64,000 bases of DNA, from the NCBI GenBank assembly GCA_028285035.1, contig JANQQF010000065.1, forward strand, positions 1-64,000, read 5' to 3'. The stretch is from Phycisphaerae bacterium (lineage in GTDB: Bacteria > Chloroflexota > Anaerolineae > 4572-78 > J111). The translations under genes were made by a program, and so were the position numbers. The stretch's first letter is position 1. Each line of letters begins with the position of its first letter. The notes under the pieces were generated by a model. That model had not been told where the DNA came from, did no database searches, and worked only from the letters and a program-made list of their open reading frames with translations. Positions 1-8,455 of the stretch are shown here, piece by piece.

Positions 1-181
1 TATTGACAATATTCTATTCGGGTCATTCGTTTTTTCTTCATACCCTTGACCCTAACCTTTTTGTCCTTTTCTCGCAATTCTTGCGTAAGTCCTGATGTAA
101 TACAAGGTGGCAGAGTAGTAAGGGGCAGGGTTGCAAATCTTTAAAGATCTGCAATTTATTTGCCTGTTATGGAGGTATTTT

Positions 182-382
182 ATGTGTAGAAGTATAAAAC
201 AATTGCGACGGACCGAACCGGCTGTGACAAATGAAGAAATTGAGGCGGCGGCCTTACAATTTGTCCGCAAAGTGAGTGGCTATCGTAAGCCCTCCCAGGC
301 TAATCAGGTTGTCTTTGATCAGGCTGTGTCAGATATCGCTGCTGCGACTCGCCAACTCCTCGATAATTTGGTCGTGCGTTAA
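182..382 (+). CDS. DUF2277 family small protein
   Basis: A 66-residue protein beginning MCRSIKQLRR, followed by a conserved-looking core with an EEI...ALQFVRKVSGYRKPS segment. This is the pattern of the DUF2277 family, small proteins of unknown function that usually open with MCR(N/S)IK. The start at 182 is chosen because GGAGG lies at 171-175, 6 nt upstream. An in-frame start at 131 would add 17 residues that do not match the family. It stands alone on the plus strand, converging on the acetyltransferase gene. No function can be assigned. Confidence 0.8.
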   Translation: MCRSIKQLRRTEPAVTNEEIEAAALQFVRKVSGYRKPSQANQVVFDQAVSDIAAATRQLLDNLVVR

Positions 383-385
383 TGA

Positions 386-886
386 TTATGATAAATCGTA
401 CTGTAGAATGAAAAGCTGAATGCCTCGTTCCACTCGCTCGCCAACCAATTCAAAATCGTGTTGTATATAAAATCGTTTGGCGTAGGCGGTTTCGAGGATG
501 ATTTGACGGCAGCCTTCATTTTGAGCGATTTGAATGGCCTGTTCGACCAAACGAGAGCCGAGTCGTTGATTTTGAGCGGCGGGAGCAATGGCGAGGGTGG
601 TGATATTTAAGACCGTGCCATTGGGCTGGTGAGTCTGATAGGGATCTTCATCAAGGGCGGGTTCTCGGGCCTCAGCCCATTTTTCTGTAGTGAGATAACC
701 AACAATCGTTAGCTCGCTGTCGAGAGGCTGATCCTCTAAAACCACGCATCCTTCGGGAAAGACTGTCAGTCGGGCTTCAATCACCGTGGGGCTTTCCTCA
801 GCCCCATAGCTGCCAAAAATCTCCTGGTCGAGGGCCACAATTTGCGGAAGGTCCACTAGAGCGGCTGGGCGTAAGACAATACTCAT
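386..886 (-). CDS. GNAT family N-acetyltransferase
   Basis: A 166-residue single-domain protein. The acetyl-CoA binding signature appears around residues 95-115 as LAIAPAAQNQRLGSRLVEQA (V/I-x-P-x-x-Q-x-x-G-x-G/S type), followed by a helix and the C-terminal strand with a FYIQHDF turn typical of GNAT folds. The substrate cannot be read from the sequence. It lies 1 nt downstream of the creatininase-family gene, so the two are probably cotranscribed, together with the oxygenase-like gene further upstream. Alternative classes such as ribosomal protein or small-molecule acetyltransferase cannot be separated. Confidence 0.85.
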   Translation of the reverse strand: MSIVLRPAALVDLPQIVALDQEIFGSYGAEESPTVIEARLTVFPEGCVVLEDQPLDSELTIVGYLTTEKWAEAREPALDEDPYQTHQPNGTVLNITTLAIAPAAQNQRLGSRLVEQAIQIAQNEGCRQIILETAYAKRFYIQHDFELVGERVERGIQLFILQYDLS

Positions 887-887
887 C

Positions 888-1712
888 TCAATGATGGTCC
901 TGACGAGGCTGGATGTTCACGGTTTTGAATTCAAGAATGAGGTCAATCAACCCCTCGATAGCGGCCTCTAAAAATTTCTGCCCCTTTTCTGCGGTGGCTT
1001 TGGTCGCTGCCCCGCGCACCCCACTCTCGGTCATACTACTCCAATACGGCATCAGGTGGGCACTCGACGCGTCCCCTCGTTTCCCCATCAACAAATCAGT
1101 CTGAAAGCTCGGTGGTAACGGTGATGTTTCGTCTACGGCTTTTTCCATCTCGACTAAATCAGGATGTAGAGCCAGATAGAGCGAGGTTTCATACTCGCCA
1201 GCGTGGGAGGCTCCCCCATATTCAGACTCGCGTTTGACATTGCCTACCCGTCGCGCCTTTTGTAAGCCCCAGTGGTTAACTGATCCGCACAATGCCTTCC
1301 CCTCACTTGCCAGCACCGTCAACCGCGCTGCCATCTCTAGCGGCGCGGTATTGCTACCGTGACCATTGACAATCAAGATGTGGGTGAAGCCGTGTTGACT
1401 CAAACTGACACAGACATCTTTGACGTAATTGATGAAGGTATCCCAGCTAATGGTGATCGTGCCGGGAAAGTCCATATGATGTGGACTAAAGCCGTGATTG
1501 ACCGGCGGGATAAGCACAGCTTTCTCAGGAATACGGGCTACCGCTCGCTCACAAATTTCGGTACAGAGTACCACATCAACATCGATAGGTAGATGATAAC
1601 CGTGGTCTTCATAGGTGGCGACGGGGAGGACGGCCACCTTGCCTGCCTGGGCTGCTGCTTTGCATTCGGGCCAAGTCATCTCGGCATAACGATATTTCAC
1701 ACTTACGTCCAC
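888..1712 (-). CDS. Creatininase family protein (creatinine amidohydrolase-like)
   Basis: 274 residues with the metal-binding pattern of the creatininase superfamily: an E-DHG-HLP-D-D motif near residues 35-46, NHGFSPHH near 71-78, a VNGHGSN motif near 114-120, and SHAGEYETS near 168-176. The family contains metal-dependent cyclic amidohydrolases acting on creatinine, FAPy compounds and mycofactocin or cofactor precursors, so the substrate is not determined. The start shown is GTG and overlaps the stop of the upstream gene by 10 nt, which suggests translational coupling. ATG at 1679 is an alternative start. Confidence 0.85.
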   Translation of the reverse strand: MDVSVKYRYAEMTWPECKAAAQAGKVAVLPVATYEDHGYHLPIDVDVVLCTEICERAVARIPEKAVLIPPVNHGFSPHHMDFPGTITISWDTFINYVKDVCVSLSQHGFTHILIVNGHGSNTAPLEMAARLTVLASEGKALCGSVNHWGLQKARRVGNVKRESEYGGASHAGEYETSLYLALHPDLVEMEKAVDETSPLPPSFQTDLLMGKRGDASSAHLMPYWSSMTESGVRGAATKATAEKGQKFLEAAIEGLIDLILEFKTVNIQPRQDHH

Positions 1713-2527
1713 AAGGCTCGAACACCAAAGAACGCGGTGTCTTTGATCCGTCGAGCGATTTCTTTGGGGGCTGAAGCATATGGGGTGGTTGAGAAGGTCA
1801 TACTGAGCATGATACGCGTCTCATTTGGCCCAAGCCGAGTGACTTTATGCAACACCTTAGCTCCCTCAAAGATGATGAGCGTATTGGGACTAGCAATAAG
1901 TTTCTCTTCTTGTCCGTTGGGCTTGGCATACAATTCGGCTGATGATAACTGGTCGGGATTATCATTATGCTCATTAACGATGGGCATCAGCACTGTGAAG
2001 TGACGACCATTGTAGAAGTTGTGATCGAAGTGCCAGTTGATGTGATCCCCTGGCTCTGTATAAAACAGCAATGAACACGAGCTTTGGTCATTGATTGGTG
2101 TTGGTTGGACTTGTTCCCCCACAATGTCTGAGAAAAGATTGCTCAAATATTGTGAATTAAAGAGTGAAACGACCTGCGGGGATGTTTGGTGTAACTCTTC
2201 ATATGAAATTGTCCCACCTTGCTTATGTGTGGGTAGATAAGTGCGCTCGGTTTTGCCGTGCTGAACAATTTCTTCTTTCAGAGACTCAAATGTTTCGGCG
2301 GGAAGGAAATTGGGGATTACGGCCAAGTGTTTTTCAAAGGACGGGGTCTCAAACTCATCACGACTTCGGAATTTCAATTTATCGCCAAATTTTTCGAAAA
2401 TACTTTGTTGTAACATTTGAAGATGTTGATAATGATTTTGTTGTTTGCGTCTTGCAATAACAAATAGAATTACGGGAATGGTCAATAGCAAGAGCAACAG
2501 GCTAATAATATTTCTTGGTTTAAACAT
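1703..2527 (-). CDS. Membrane-anchored 2OG-Fe(II) oxygenase-like protein
   Basis: 274 residues. Residues about 5-25 form a hydrophobic N-terminal anchor (IISLLLLLLTIPVILFVIA). The C-terminal half has the double-stranded beta-helix pattern of prolyl-4-hydroxylase-like dioxygenases: an HFD (HxD) metal motif within INWHFDHNF, a distal His in VLHKVTRLG, and a following Arg in NETRIML that could bind 2-oxoglutarate. The start is supported by GGAGAGGGACC just upstream. The substrate is unknown. It is the first gene of a three-gene minus-strand unit with the creatininase-like and GNAT genes. Confidence 0.7.
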   Translation of the reverse strand: MFKPRNIISLLLLLLTIPVILFVIARRKQQNHYQHLQMLQQSIFEKFGDKLKFRSRDEFETPSFEKHLAVIPNFLPAETFESLKEEIVQHGKTERTYLPTHKQGGTISYEELHQTSPQVVSLFNSQYLSNLFSDIVGEQVQPTPINDQSSCSLLFYTEPGDHINWHFDHNFYNGRHFTVLMPIVNEHNDNPDQLSSAELYAKPNGQEEKLIASPNTLIIFEGAKVLHKVTRLGPNETRIMLSMTFSTTPYASAPKEIARRIKDTAFFGVRALWT

Positions 2528-2739
2528 GGTCCCTCTCCAAAAAACAATTTATGGATAGAAATTAGACACGGCAATGATGTCGAAGATGTAGGGACTAACG
2601 CGGATAACAGGCCGCGTCTGCCTTTCCATGCGCCGACGAAGCCACAATTTTATTTTTGAATTTCGCCTGCCGAGTTTATCACTATTCAACAAAATCGCCA
2701 ATTAGTTTGCCCAAATTTAGATATTATTTGAGATTTTTC

Positions 2740-2768
2740 TTGACAACTTCAAATAAAGCTTGTAAAAT
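2740..2768 (+). promoter_or_regulatory. Sigma-70-type promoter of the padR gene
   Basis: TTGACA at 2740-2745 is followed after exactly 17 nt by TAAAAT at 2763-2768, a near-consensus housekeeping promoter reading into the PadR gene. The -10 box overlaps the left end of the 34-bp palindrome. Confidence 0.75.
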
Positions 2769-2799
2769 CAAACTATATTGAATTCAATATAGTTTGATT
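2766..2799. promoter_or_regulatory. Perfect 34-bp palindrome, probable PadR operator
   Basis: A perfect inverted repeat with no central spacer; each arm is 17 nt (AATCAAACTATATTGAA). It starts inside the -10 box and ends 12 nt before the PadR start codon. PadR regulators commonly repress their own promoters by binding palindromes that overlap the core promoter, so autoregulation is a reasonable inference. A cruciform or mRNA hairpin is also possible. Confidence 0.75.
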
Positions 2800-2811
2800 G
2801 ATGAGGATCGT

Positions 2812-3444
2812 ATGAGTCATAGAGGAAGACGGCGGCGAAATCGTCGAGATTTTTGGCACGCTTGGCGAGAGGACCGGCGGCGGCGGTGGGAAGAGGAGCA
2901 CGGCCCTTTTGAGGGACCTGATTTTCCGGGACCACCATTTCCAACTCGAATGAAAGCCCATTTTTGGCGAGAGTTTTTTCACGACTATATGGGCACATGG
3001 CCTGAGAAACATTGGGCCTTTCGAGGACGCCGCTTTAGCCCCTGGCATCAGGGAATGGACAACTTCAACCCGCTCGTGGCTGGGCTGTTGAGCAAAGGCG
3101 GTGGTTTGTTACCACTTTATGTGATGCAACTCTTGGGCCAAAAGCCGCGCTACGGCAATGAAATTATGGAGTTGATTACTGAACGCACTGGTGGTCAGTG
3201 GGTGGCTAATCCTGGAGCAATCTATCCCCTGATGACGATGCTTGAGGAGCTAGAATTTATTGAAGGTGAGTGGGAGGACCCACGAAAACGTACCGTTCGG
3301 ATTTACAAGCTGACTGAAGCGGGAGAAGAGGAGCTACAACGCCTGAAAGCGATTGTTCGCCCCAAACTTAAAGAGGCGATTACTGTTCTGCAAAAAATGA
3401 GTAAGGACTTGAATGGTGATGAAGATCAAACAGAATGGATTTAG
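2812..3444 (+). CDS. PadR family transcriptional regulator
   Basis: 210 residues. The C-terminal half, from about residue 90, is a PadR winged-helix domain: LYVMQLLGQKPRYGNEIMEL, then a GAIYPLMTMLEELEFI recognition region, then the wing with RTVRIYKLTEAG. The first ~80 residues are an unusual tract rich in Arg, Trp, Pro and Phe (RGRRRRNRRDF...), which resembles the long N-termini of some PadR proteins encoded beside small partner proteins. Start 2812 is preferred over the in-frame 2794 because of GATGAGGA just upstream. The palindrome directly upstream suggests autoregulation. It is followed after 32 nt by a 96-aa gene that is likely cotranscribed. Confidence 0.88.
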   Translation: MSHRGRRRRNRRDFWHAWREDRRRRWEEEHGPFEGPDFPGPPFPTRMKAHFWREFFHDYMGTWPEKHWAFRGRRFSPWHQGMDNFNPLVAGLLSKGGGLLPLYVMQLLGQKPRYGNEIMELITERTGGQWVANPGAIYPLMTMLEELEFIEGEWEDPRKRTVRIYKLTEAGEEELQRLKAIVRPKLKEAITVLQKMSKDLNGDEDQTEWI

Positions 3445-3476
3445 TAATTTATTGATGGTAGAAAGGAAAAATTGAA

Positions 3477-3767
3477 ATGGATAAAATAATTCACGAATTT
3501 AAGATTATTGAGACGGACGATGGATTTCGGATTGAAATCAAAGGTGACAAAGAACGTATTCGCGAAATGGGACTCTTTCGGATGATGAAAGGCTTTGGCC
3601 GTATGAAAGGTGGTCCGGGATGGCCTGGGCACAAAGGCCATCGATTTCAACGCCGCTGGCGTAAATATGGCTTCGGACCTCAGTTTTGGTCAGATCAAGA
3701 TACTGATGAAGCCCCCGATGACGGTCGTGATGGTCGCGAGCCTCATCAGCCTTGGCAATATACATAA
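3477..3767 (+). CDS. Small basic protein of unknown function, PadR partner
   Basis: A 96-residue unrecognised protein. The first ~33 residues look like two short beta strands (IIHEFKIIETDDGFRIEIKG), followed by a Gly/Arg/Lys/His-rich middle (KGFGRMKGGPGWPGHKGHR) and an acidic tail. The F-R-M-M-K and G-P-x-x-P-G-H-K segments recall the biased N-terminus of the neighbouring PadR. AGAAAGGA upstream serves as RBS. Close spacing to padR suggests one transcript and possibly a joint role such as ligand or metal response, but this is inference only. Confidence 0.65.
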   Translation: MDKIIHEFKIIETDDGFRIEIKGDKERIREMGLFRMMKGFGRMKGGPGWPGHKGHRFQRRWRKYGFGPQFWSDQDTDEAPDDGRDGREPHQPWQYT

Positions 3768-3840
3768 CCTGGAAAAAAGGAGTAGGTAGTAAGGATTAAG
3801 GGGTGAGGGCAAAATTTACTCTTACTTCTTACAATTTATT

Positions 3841-4092
3841 TCATTTATCTATCGGCCAAGCCTGATTAACAATAGCAGGTAAAATCGTGCCAGCCAGGCC
3901 ATTGATTTTAAGGTAATCGGGATGCATATCGGTCTTGATATCGAGATTGTTGACCACGATCGTTGCCCCCTGCTGCATTGCTTTGTAAGCTAGCGAGGCG
4001 GCTGGCTCCACGATGCCGGAGGTGCCGATTGAGAAGAAGACATCATATTCTCTGGCTGCGATTGTTGCCTGCTCTAGATGATTTTTATCCAA
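3841..4092 (-). pseudogene. Sirtuin (SIR2/CobB) C-terminal remnant
   Basis: About 83 codons matching only the C-terminal third of NAD-dependent protein deacylases: DVFFSIGTSGIVEPAASLAYKA, then a VVNNLD strand and a GLAGTILPAIV end. Intact family members are about 240 residues. The N-terminal Rossmann segment, catalytic His and Zn-binding cysteines are absent. The only possible start is a TTG, with an in-frame TAA immediately before it, so this is a decayed gene rather than a small protein. Confidence 0.75.
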
Positions 4093-4300
4093 TTAAGGGA
4101 TTGTTTCGAAATATAACAACCCCCATCCCACATTCAGGGTTTGGGGGCATAGAGGTGTTATAGGTGATACTCTTGATATTTTTGCTAAATAAACGAAACA
4201 GATTTGATGGTGACGTGGTCCATCGGGCTAAATAAAAAATAGCCCTGTTTCCATATCCTAATTTTATCCTATTGAGTAAATAATCGATACATATCTAAAA
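4093..4300. other. Intergenic region with weak inverted repeats
   Basis: 208 nt without a credible ORF. It contains a short hairpin at 4225-4245 (GGGCTA, 9-nt AT-rich loop, TAGCCC) beyond the 3' end of the bchD-hydrolase operon. It may mark the operon end, but it lacks a U-tract on the minus-strand transcript, so a factor-independent terminator is not shown. Confidence 0.4.
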
Positions 4301-5266
4301 TTACGATTGCTGCTCAACTTCCGCCCAAAACGCATCAATCGCAGCAACCGTTTCGGTGAGTAACTCCCAATGGGGTAAACCTAATGAGGGAGCCACCCGA
4401 TTGGCTTGCCAGAGTGAATTCTGGGCCAGTAAGTTAGGCAACTTTTCAAAGGAAACGTTGGGATCGCGATCATAAATAACCAGACTGGGGACGCTTAATT
4501 TCTGATAAACAGCTTCGCAAATGTCGGATGAAAACATCTGGCCAGAGAGAAAATACAGCGGGGCATATCTGGCCTCGGGTTGGTGTGACGTGGCATAGGA
4601 GTAATCAATCATCGCTTCATCTGGCTCCCCTACAAAATTCTTACCCAAAAAATAGCGAATGCTGTCACGCCGAGTTAACAGTTCGAACAACGGCTGCCCC
4701 CACAGCGGAAAGTTAACGATCTCATAGATTGTTTCACCCGGTATATTAATTTCACGGTCACTCATACCAGTGGGACTAATCACGGTTAGCGAGTGGAATA
4801 AGTCGGGCCGCTGAAGGGCGGCTCGGGCAGCAAACTCACTGCCTAAGGAATGAGCAATTACATCCGCTGGCTCCCCCACCTGTGTCTCCAACATTTCAAT
4901 CAAAGTTTGGGCAAAAAAGTCGGGTAGATAGGGTTGACTACTACTACGGTCTGAGAAACCATATCCCGGCCAATCCAAGGCATAAATCGGGCGGGAGTTA
5001 CGATAATGGGTAAAAAAAGGTTTCATCTCAAAGCTAGAGGCGGCAGCATTAATGCTGTGAACTAACACCACAGGCCGACCTGAGGCTTCTTTATCGACAT
5101 AGTAACTGACCCGAACCCCATCACGAGTCAAAAAGCTATCTCGCTTGCTTTCGATCGCTTCTGGTAGCGGACTAACGCCTGGCTTCAAACTTTGATAAAG
5201 TAGTACCCCTCCCAGTGTAGTGGCTGCCAACATCCCTATCAAGGATTTTGTTTTTTTGGGTTTCAT
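4301..5266 (-). CDS. Alpha/beta hydrolase, last gene of the bchD operon
   Basis: 321 residues. An N-terminal hydrophobic anchor or signal (about residues 8-24) precedes an alpha/beta hydrolase fold: VVLVHS near the oxyanion region, a DWPGYGFSD strand-turn, the nucleophile elbow AHSLGSE with Ser, an acid in IYDRDP, and a C-terminal His in GLPHWELL. The Ser elbow is H-S-L-G. Start 5266 (ATG) is preferred because AGAAGG lies 8 nt upstream; a TTG start at 5305 overlapping bchD has no RBS. Hydrolases (BchO) sit beside bchD/bchI in purple bacteria with an undefined role in pigment synthesis; this one may be functionally similar, but orthology is not shown. Confidence 0.8.
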   Translation of the reverse strand: MKPKKTKSLIGMLAATTLGGVLLYQSLKPGVSPLPEAIESKRDSFLTRDGVRVSYYVDKEASGRPVVLVHSINAAASSFEMKPFFTHYRNSRPIYALDWPGYGFSDRSSSQPYLPDFFAQTLIEMLETQVGEPADVIAHSLGSEFAARAALQRPDLFHSLTVISPTGMSDREINIPGETIYEIVNFPLWGQPLFELLTRRDSIRYFLGKNFVGEPDEAMIDYSYATSHQPEARYAPLYFLSGQMFSSDICEAVYQKLSVPSLVIYDRDPNVSFEKLPNLLAQNSLWQANRVAPSLGLPHWELLTETVAAIDAFWAEVEQQS

Positions 5267-5301
5267 TCGATCATACCTTCTTCTAAAGAATTCCGTTACT
5301 A

Positions 5302-7143
5302 TCAACCGTTGGTGACGCTAGTAGCCAGATCAGCAATCTGTTCGCCGGTAGCATTGGGCAAATAGGCATAATCCCCATTGAGCCATTCTGCTAGGCGCTG
5401 TGCTTCGCCACGACTGAGATAGTTTCGTTTTGTATCGACCACCACCACGTGTAGATTTGACTCAGCAATGTATCGACCAATATGTTGTAGCTCTTCTTGA
5501 GCATTTCCATCTGGGCGTAGACTAACATTAGCCCGACCATCCGTCAACATGATGACCACTGTTTGGAAAATCCCTCGGCTCTTCGCTTGTTGAGCAACAT
5601 CATCAGCCAATAATAACGCCGAGGCCAGAGGCGTTCCGCCACCCGTTGGCAAAAGATCAAGGGCCCGACGAGCCAGTTCGACACTTTGAGTAGGCGGCAT
5701 CAGCAATTCAGCTTGATCACCACGAAATGAAATAAGTGCAACTTTATCTCGATTAACATATGCTTTTTGCAGCAGGACGTGGATCGCGCCTTTAGCTTGC
5801 CGCATCCGATGTAAGGCCATACTACCACTGGCATCCACAGCAAAACAGAATAATGCACCCGCTTTGCTGCGATATTGTTTCACCCGAATATCAGACATCT
5901 CAAGTTTGATATGCCGTTGATGATCTTTAGTCTGATTTTTTGAGGTTGTTCGCATCTGTTGCCAGGGCGCAGCGGTCCGTAAAGTTGATGTTATATCAAT
6001 TCTGGCTCGCTTTGGGTCGCCAGGAATGCTGCGAACGTGTCGCCCTCGTTTGCCCTCGGTGCTGCCTCGGGAACCCGTTCGACCGCGTCGTAATTGTCGA
6101 AAAGGCAACGTTTCCAAATCCTCGGGCAGTTCGCTCGCCAGTGCTTCCAGAATTTGCTCTGGCGGAAGGGCCAAGGTGTCTGGTGGAGCAGTCTCGCTCT
6201 CTTCTTCAGAGTCAGTATCAGTTGGGTTGGAGTCAGGTGTTTCTGGTTCAGACTTTGGTGATGGTGGTGGTGGTTCATTTGTTTCAGGTGCTGGCATCTG
6301 CGTAGCTCGGGGTAAAATCACCAAGCGGGCGGCTATGGTTAGATCTTCGTCGGTTACCTCGTCACGCAAGGATAAGGCCGCTGCCGCACAGGCCGTCCAC
6401 ACCGCAAACAAATCGACCCGATGTCCTTCTACACCATATTTGAGGGCAGTTACGCTCAGTTGCCCGATCTGCTCATCGCTGATAGTAATCTGTGGTAATT
6501 GTTCACGAGCAGCCTGAACCATGCCTTGCATAAAGATTATATCATCTTCCCAATCATCAGATAACGGAAGCAGATTGCGCCGAATAACGTCTTGTCGTTG
6601 ATTTGCATCAAATTCGTTGGGTAGCATAACAAGCAACCCAACCCGATCCAGTAGGTGGCGGCGGGGTGGCCCTTCTGCCGGATCATAGGAGCCAATCAAG
6701 CTAAATTCCGCTGCTGAACGCAAGCTCAGACTTTCTCGCTCAACCTGAAGCTCACCCTGATCAAGCGTTGTTAGCAGAAGGTTAGTACTGGCATCGGTGA
6801 GCAGATTAAGACCATCCACATAGGCTACACCGCCGTGCGCCCGAGCCAGAACACCCGGTTGCATGACCATTTGCCCGGTTCGTAGGGTCGCCTCTAAATC
6901 AAGGCCGCCCAGCAGATTTTCGGCATCAATGCTGGGCGGTATCTCGATAAAAGGAATCGTCTCATCATTAAGTAGCAATTGCACCCCACGGGCCAGTGTC
7001 GATTTGCCCGTCCCGGCTGAAGCAGCTAGGATCACGCCCTGTAAACGAGGTTCAACAGCCAACAGCAACAAGGCTTGTTGGGCCGTGTCAAGCCCGACAA
7101 GGGCTGGGAAGGGCAACTGCATAGATGATTTCATCTCAAGCAT
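5302..7143 (-). CDS. bchD: Magnesium chelatase subunit D
   Basis: 613 residues with the three-part structure of BchD. First, an AAA+-like domain (about 1-285). Then a low-complexity acidic and proline-rich linker (about 285-335). Last, a C-terminal von Willebrand A domain with the MIDAS motif DASGSM near residue 435, a TGGGTPL element and a MLTDGRAN segment. The Walker A-like loop ASAGTGKS has Ala for the first Gly, and the Walker B equivalent is YVDG, in keeping with D being the ATPase-deficient partner of BchI. It works with BchH and BchI to insert Mg2+ into protoporphyrin IX. Its start overlaps the stop of the upstream transporter by 8 nt. Confidence 0.95.
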   Translation of the reverse strand: MLEMKSSMQLPFPALVGLDTAQQALLLLAVEPRLQGVILAASAGTGKSTLARGVQLLLNDETIPFIEIPPSIDAENLLGGLDLEATLRTGQMVMQPGVLARAHGGVAYVDGLNLLTDASTNLLLTTLDQGELQVERESLSLRSAAEFSLIGSYDPAEGPPRRHLLDRVGLLVMLPNEFDANQRQDVIRRNLLPLSDDWEDDIIFMQGMVQAAREQLPQITISDEQIGQLSVTALKYGVEGHRVDLFAVWTACAAAALSLRDEVTDEDLTIAARLVILPRATQMPAPETNEPPPPSPKSEPETPDSNPTDTDSEEESETAPPDTLALPPEQILEALASELPEDLETLPFRQLRRGRTGSRGSTEGKRGRHVRSIPGDPKRARIDITSTLRTAAPWQQMRTTSKNQTKDHQRHIKLEMSDIRVKQYRSKAGALFCFAVDASGSMALHRMRQAKGAIHVLLQKAYVNRDKVALISFRGDQAELLMPPTQSVELARRALDLLPTGGGTPLASALLLADDVAQQAKSRGIFQTVVIMLTDGRANVSLRPDGNAQEELQHIGRYIAESNLHVVVVDTKRNYLSRGEAQRLAEWLNGDYAYLPNATGEQIADLATSVTNG

Positions 7144-8434
7144 CAGCCGTCAGCGCGGCTAGTTCAACAAGGTCAGGCTGACGGTTGCGGAAGCGTGACA
7201 CGTCAATTTGACTCAATAGTATCAAAGAGAGCGCCAGACATCCGGCTTCAATATAAAATACAGAAACATAGCCCAAAGTCGCGTTGTTTGAAACAAATGT
7301 GACAAGATCACGCACGGTACCCCCTAACAACATTCCAACCCCACGCGACATCGCATCGGCCACACCCCAGGCCCCAATAAAGAGACCCGCTTGTTCAGCC
7401 GTGGTCATATCAAGCATCAGAGCCAGATTGGTGGCTGTGGCGATGCCCGTGCCTAGGCCTAAAATCGCGATACCCGGCTGGAAGATCAGTTCCATCTGGA
7501 GGCTACCACTCAAGCCGATCAATAACAGGCCAATCGTGGCAATCACACCACCCAGAGCCGCTCCGTTTTTCTTACTCATCCAGCGACTTAGAACAAACCC
7601 ATAAGCCAATAGGGCCAGCAGGGTTGTGCTTCCCCACAAGGCGGTTAGTTGCGTTGTTTCTTCGACACTCATCCCAAAGGCTTCTGCCCCAAATGGCTCC
7701 AACAAAATATCCTGTCCCAGAATCGCCACCAGCATCAAGATTAAGTAGATAAAGAATAAACGGGCTTGCGGATTGTTGATGACAGCTCGAATGGCCTCCT
7801 GTTGACTGTGACGGGTCTGAGCGAGGTCGACGGTGTGACGGGGTTCCAGCCCGATCAAGCCGATTGCAGCCATGACAAGGGCCACCACCCCAGCCACACC
7901 AAAGACCTGGATTAATTGTGCTTCACTGTAAGGCTCCAAAGCACGGCCCATCACAATTGCCGAGATAATGACACTAACAATCATCATAAACCACATGACA
8001 GCAATTGTGCGTGACCGCTGCGACTCTTCGGATAGATCACTGGCTAAAGAGAGGTAGGAAACAACCGCTAAATTGTAACCTACCCCCCACAAGCCGAAAG
8101 CTAAAACACCCATAGCAAAGCCAAAGCCAAAGTTATCAGCCATACGCAACGCTGCAAATGGTGTCAAGTTCATCCCGATAATACAGAGTACCATACCCAA
8201 CGCAATGTAGGGGGTACGTCGGTAACCAAAGAGTGGATGTGTGTCTGAATATTGACCGATCCAGACTTGAGCCGGGGAGAGAACATACGGTAAGACGACC
8301 AAAATGGCAACAATGGTTGCAAGAATCCCCAATTCGTGGATCATAACCCGGTTGAGAACCCCATTGATAGCCACAAAGGTAACCGCAACCGCCATATGCA
8401 ACAGCCCTAGACGCATATTTTTGATAATCGTCAT
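7136..8434 (-). CDS. BCD family MFS transporter (PucC/LhaA type), copy 1
   Basis: 432 residues with about 12 predicted membrane helices. It opens with LGLLHMAVAVTFVAINGVLN and has the bacteriochlorophyll-delivery signature RVMIHELGI...IGQYSDTHPLFGYRRTPYI that places it in the BCD/PucC/LhaA branch of the major facilitator superfamily. Members assist light-harvesting and RC assembly, probably by handling bacteriochlorophyll. The gene is between bchE (21 nt) and bchD (8-nt overlap). Two further paralogues lie at 23082 and 41423 in this window, so a division of labour is likely, but which complex each serves cannot be read from the sequence. Confidence 0.9.
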   Translation of the reverse strand: MTIIKNMRLGLLHMAVAVTFVAINGVLNRVMIHELGILATIVAILVVLPYVLSPAQVWIGQYSDTHPLFGYRRTPYIALGMVLCIIGMNLTPFAALRMADNFGFGFAMGVLAFGLWGVGYNLAVVSYLSLASDLSEESQRSRTIAVMWFMMIVSVIISAIVMGRALEPYSEAQLIQVFGVAGVVALVMAAIGLIGLEPRHTVDLAQTRHSQQEAIRAVINNPQARLFFIYLILMLVAILGQDILLEPFGAEAFGMSVEETTQLTALWGSTTLLALLAYGFVLSRWMSKKNGAALGGVIATIGLLLIGLSGSLQMELIFQPGIAILGLGTGIATATNLALMLDMTTAEQAGLFIGAWGVADAMSRGVGMLLGGTVRDLVTFVSNNATLGYVSVFYIEAGCLALSLILLSQIDVSRFRNRQPDLVELAALTADA

Positions 8435-8455
8435 GTTGTGTAAAAACCTCCAGCC

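Noticed and set aside
5991..6278. Minus-strand ORF with His-rich start (MNHHHHHQSLN) inside bchD
   Set aside because: It is an out-of-frame reading of the low-complexity linker of BchD; no RBS and the BchD frame is strongly supported.
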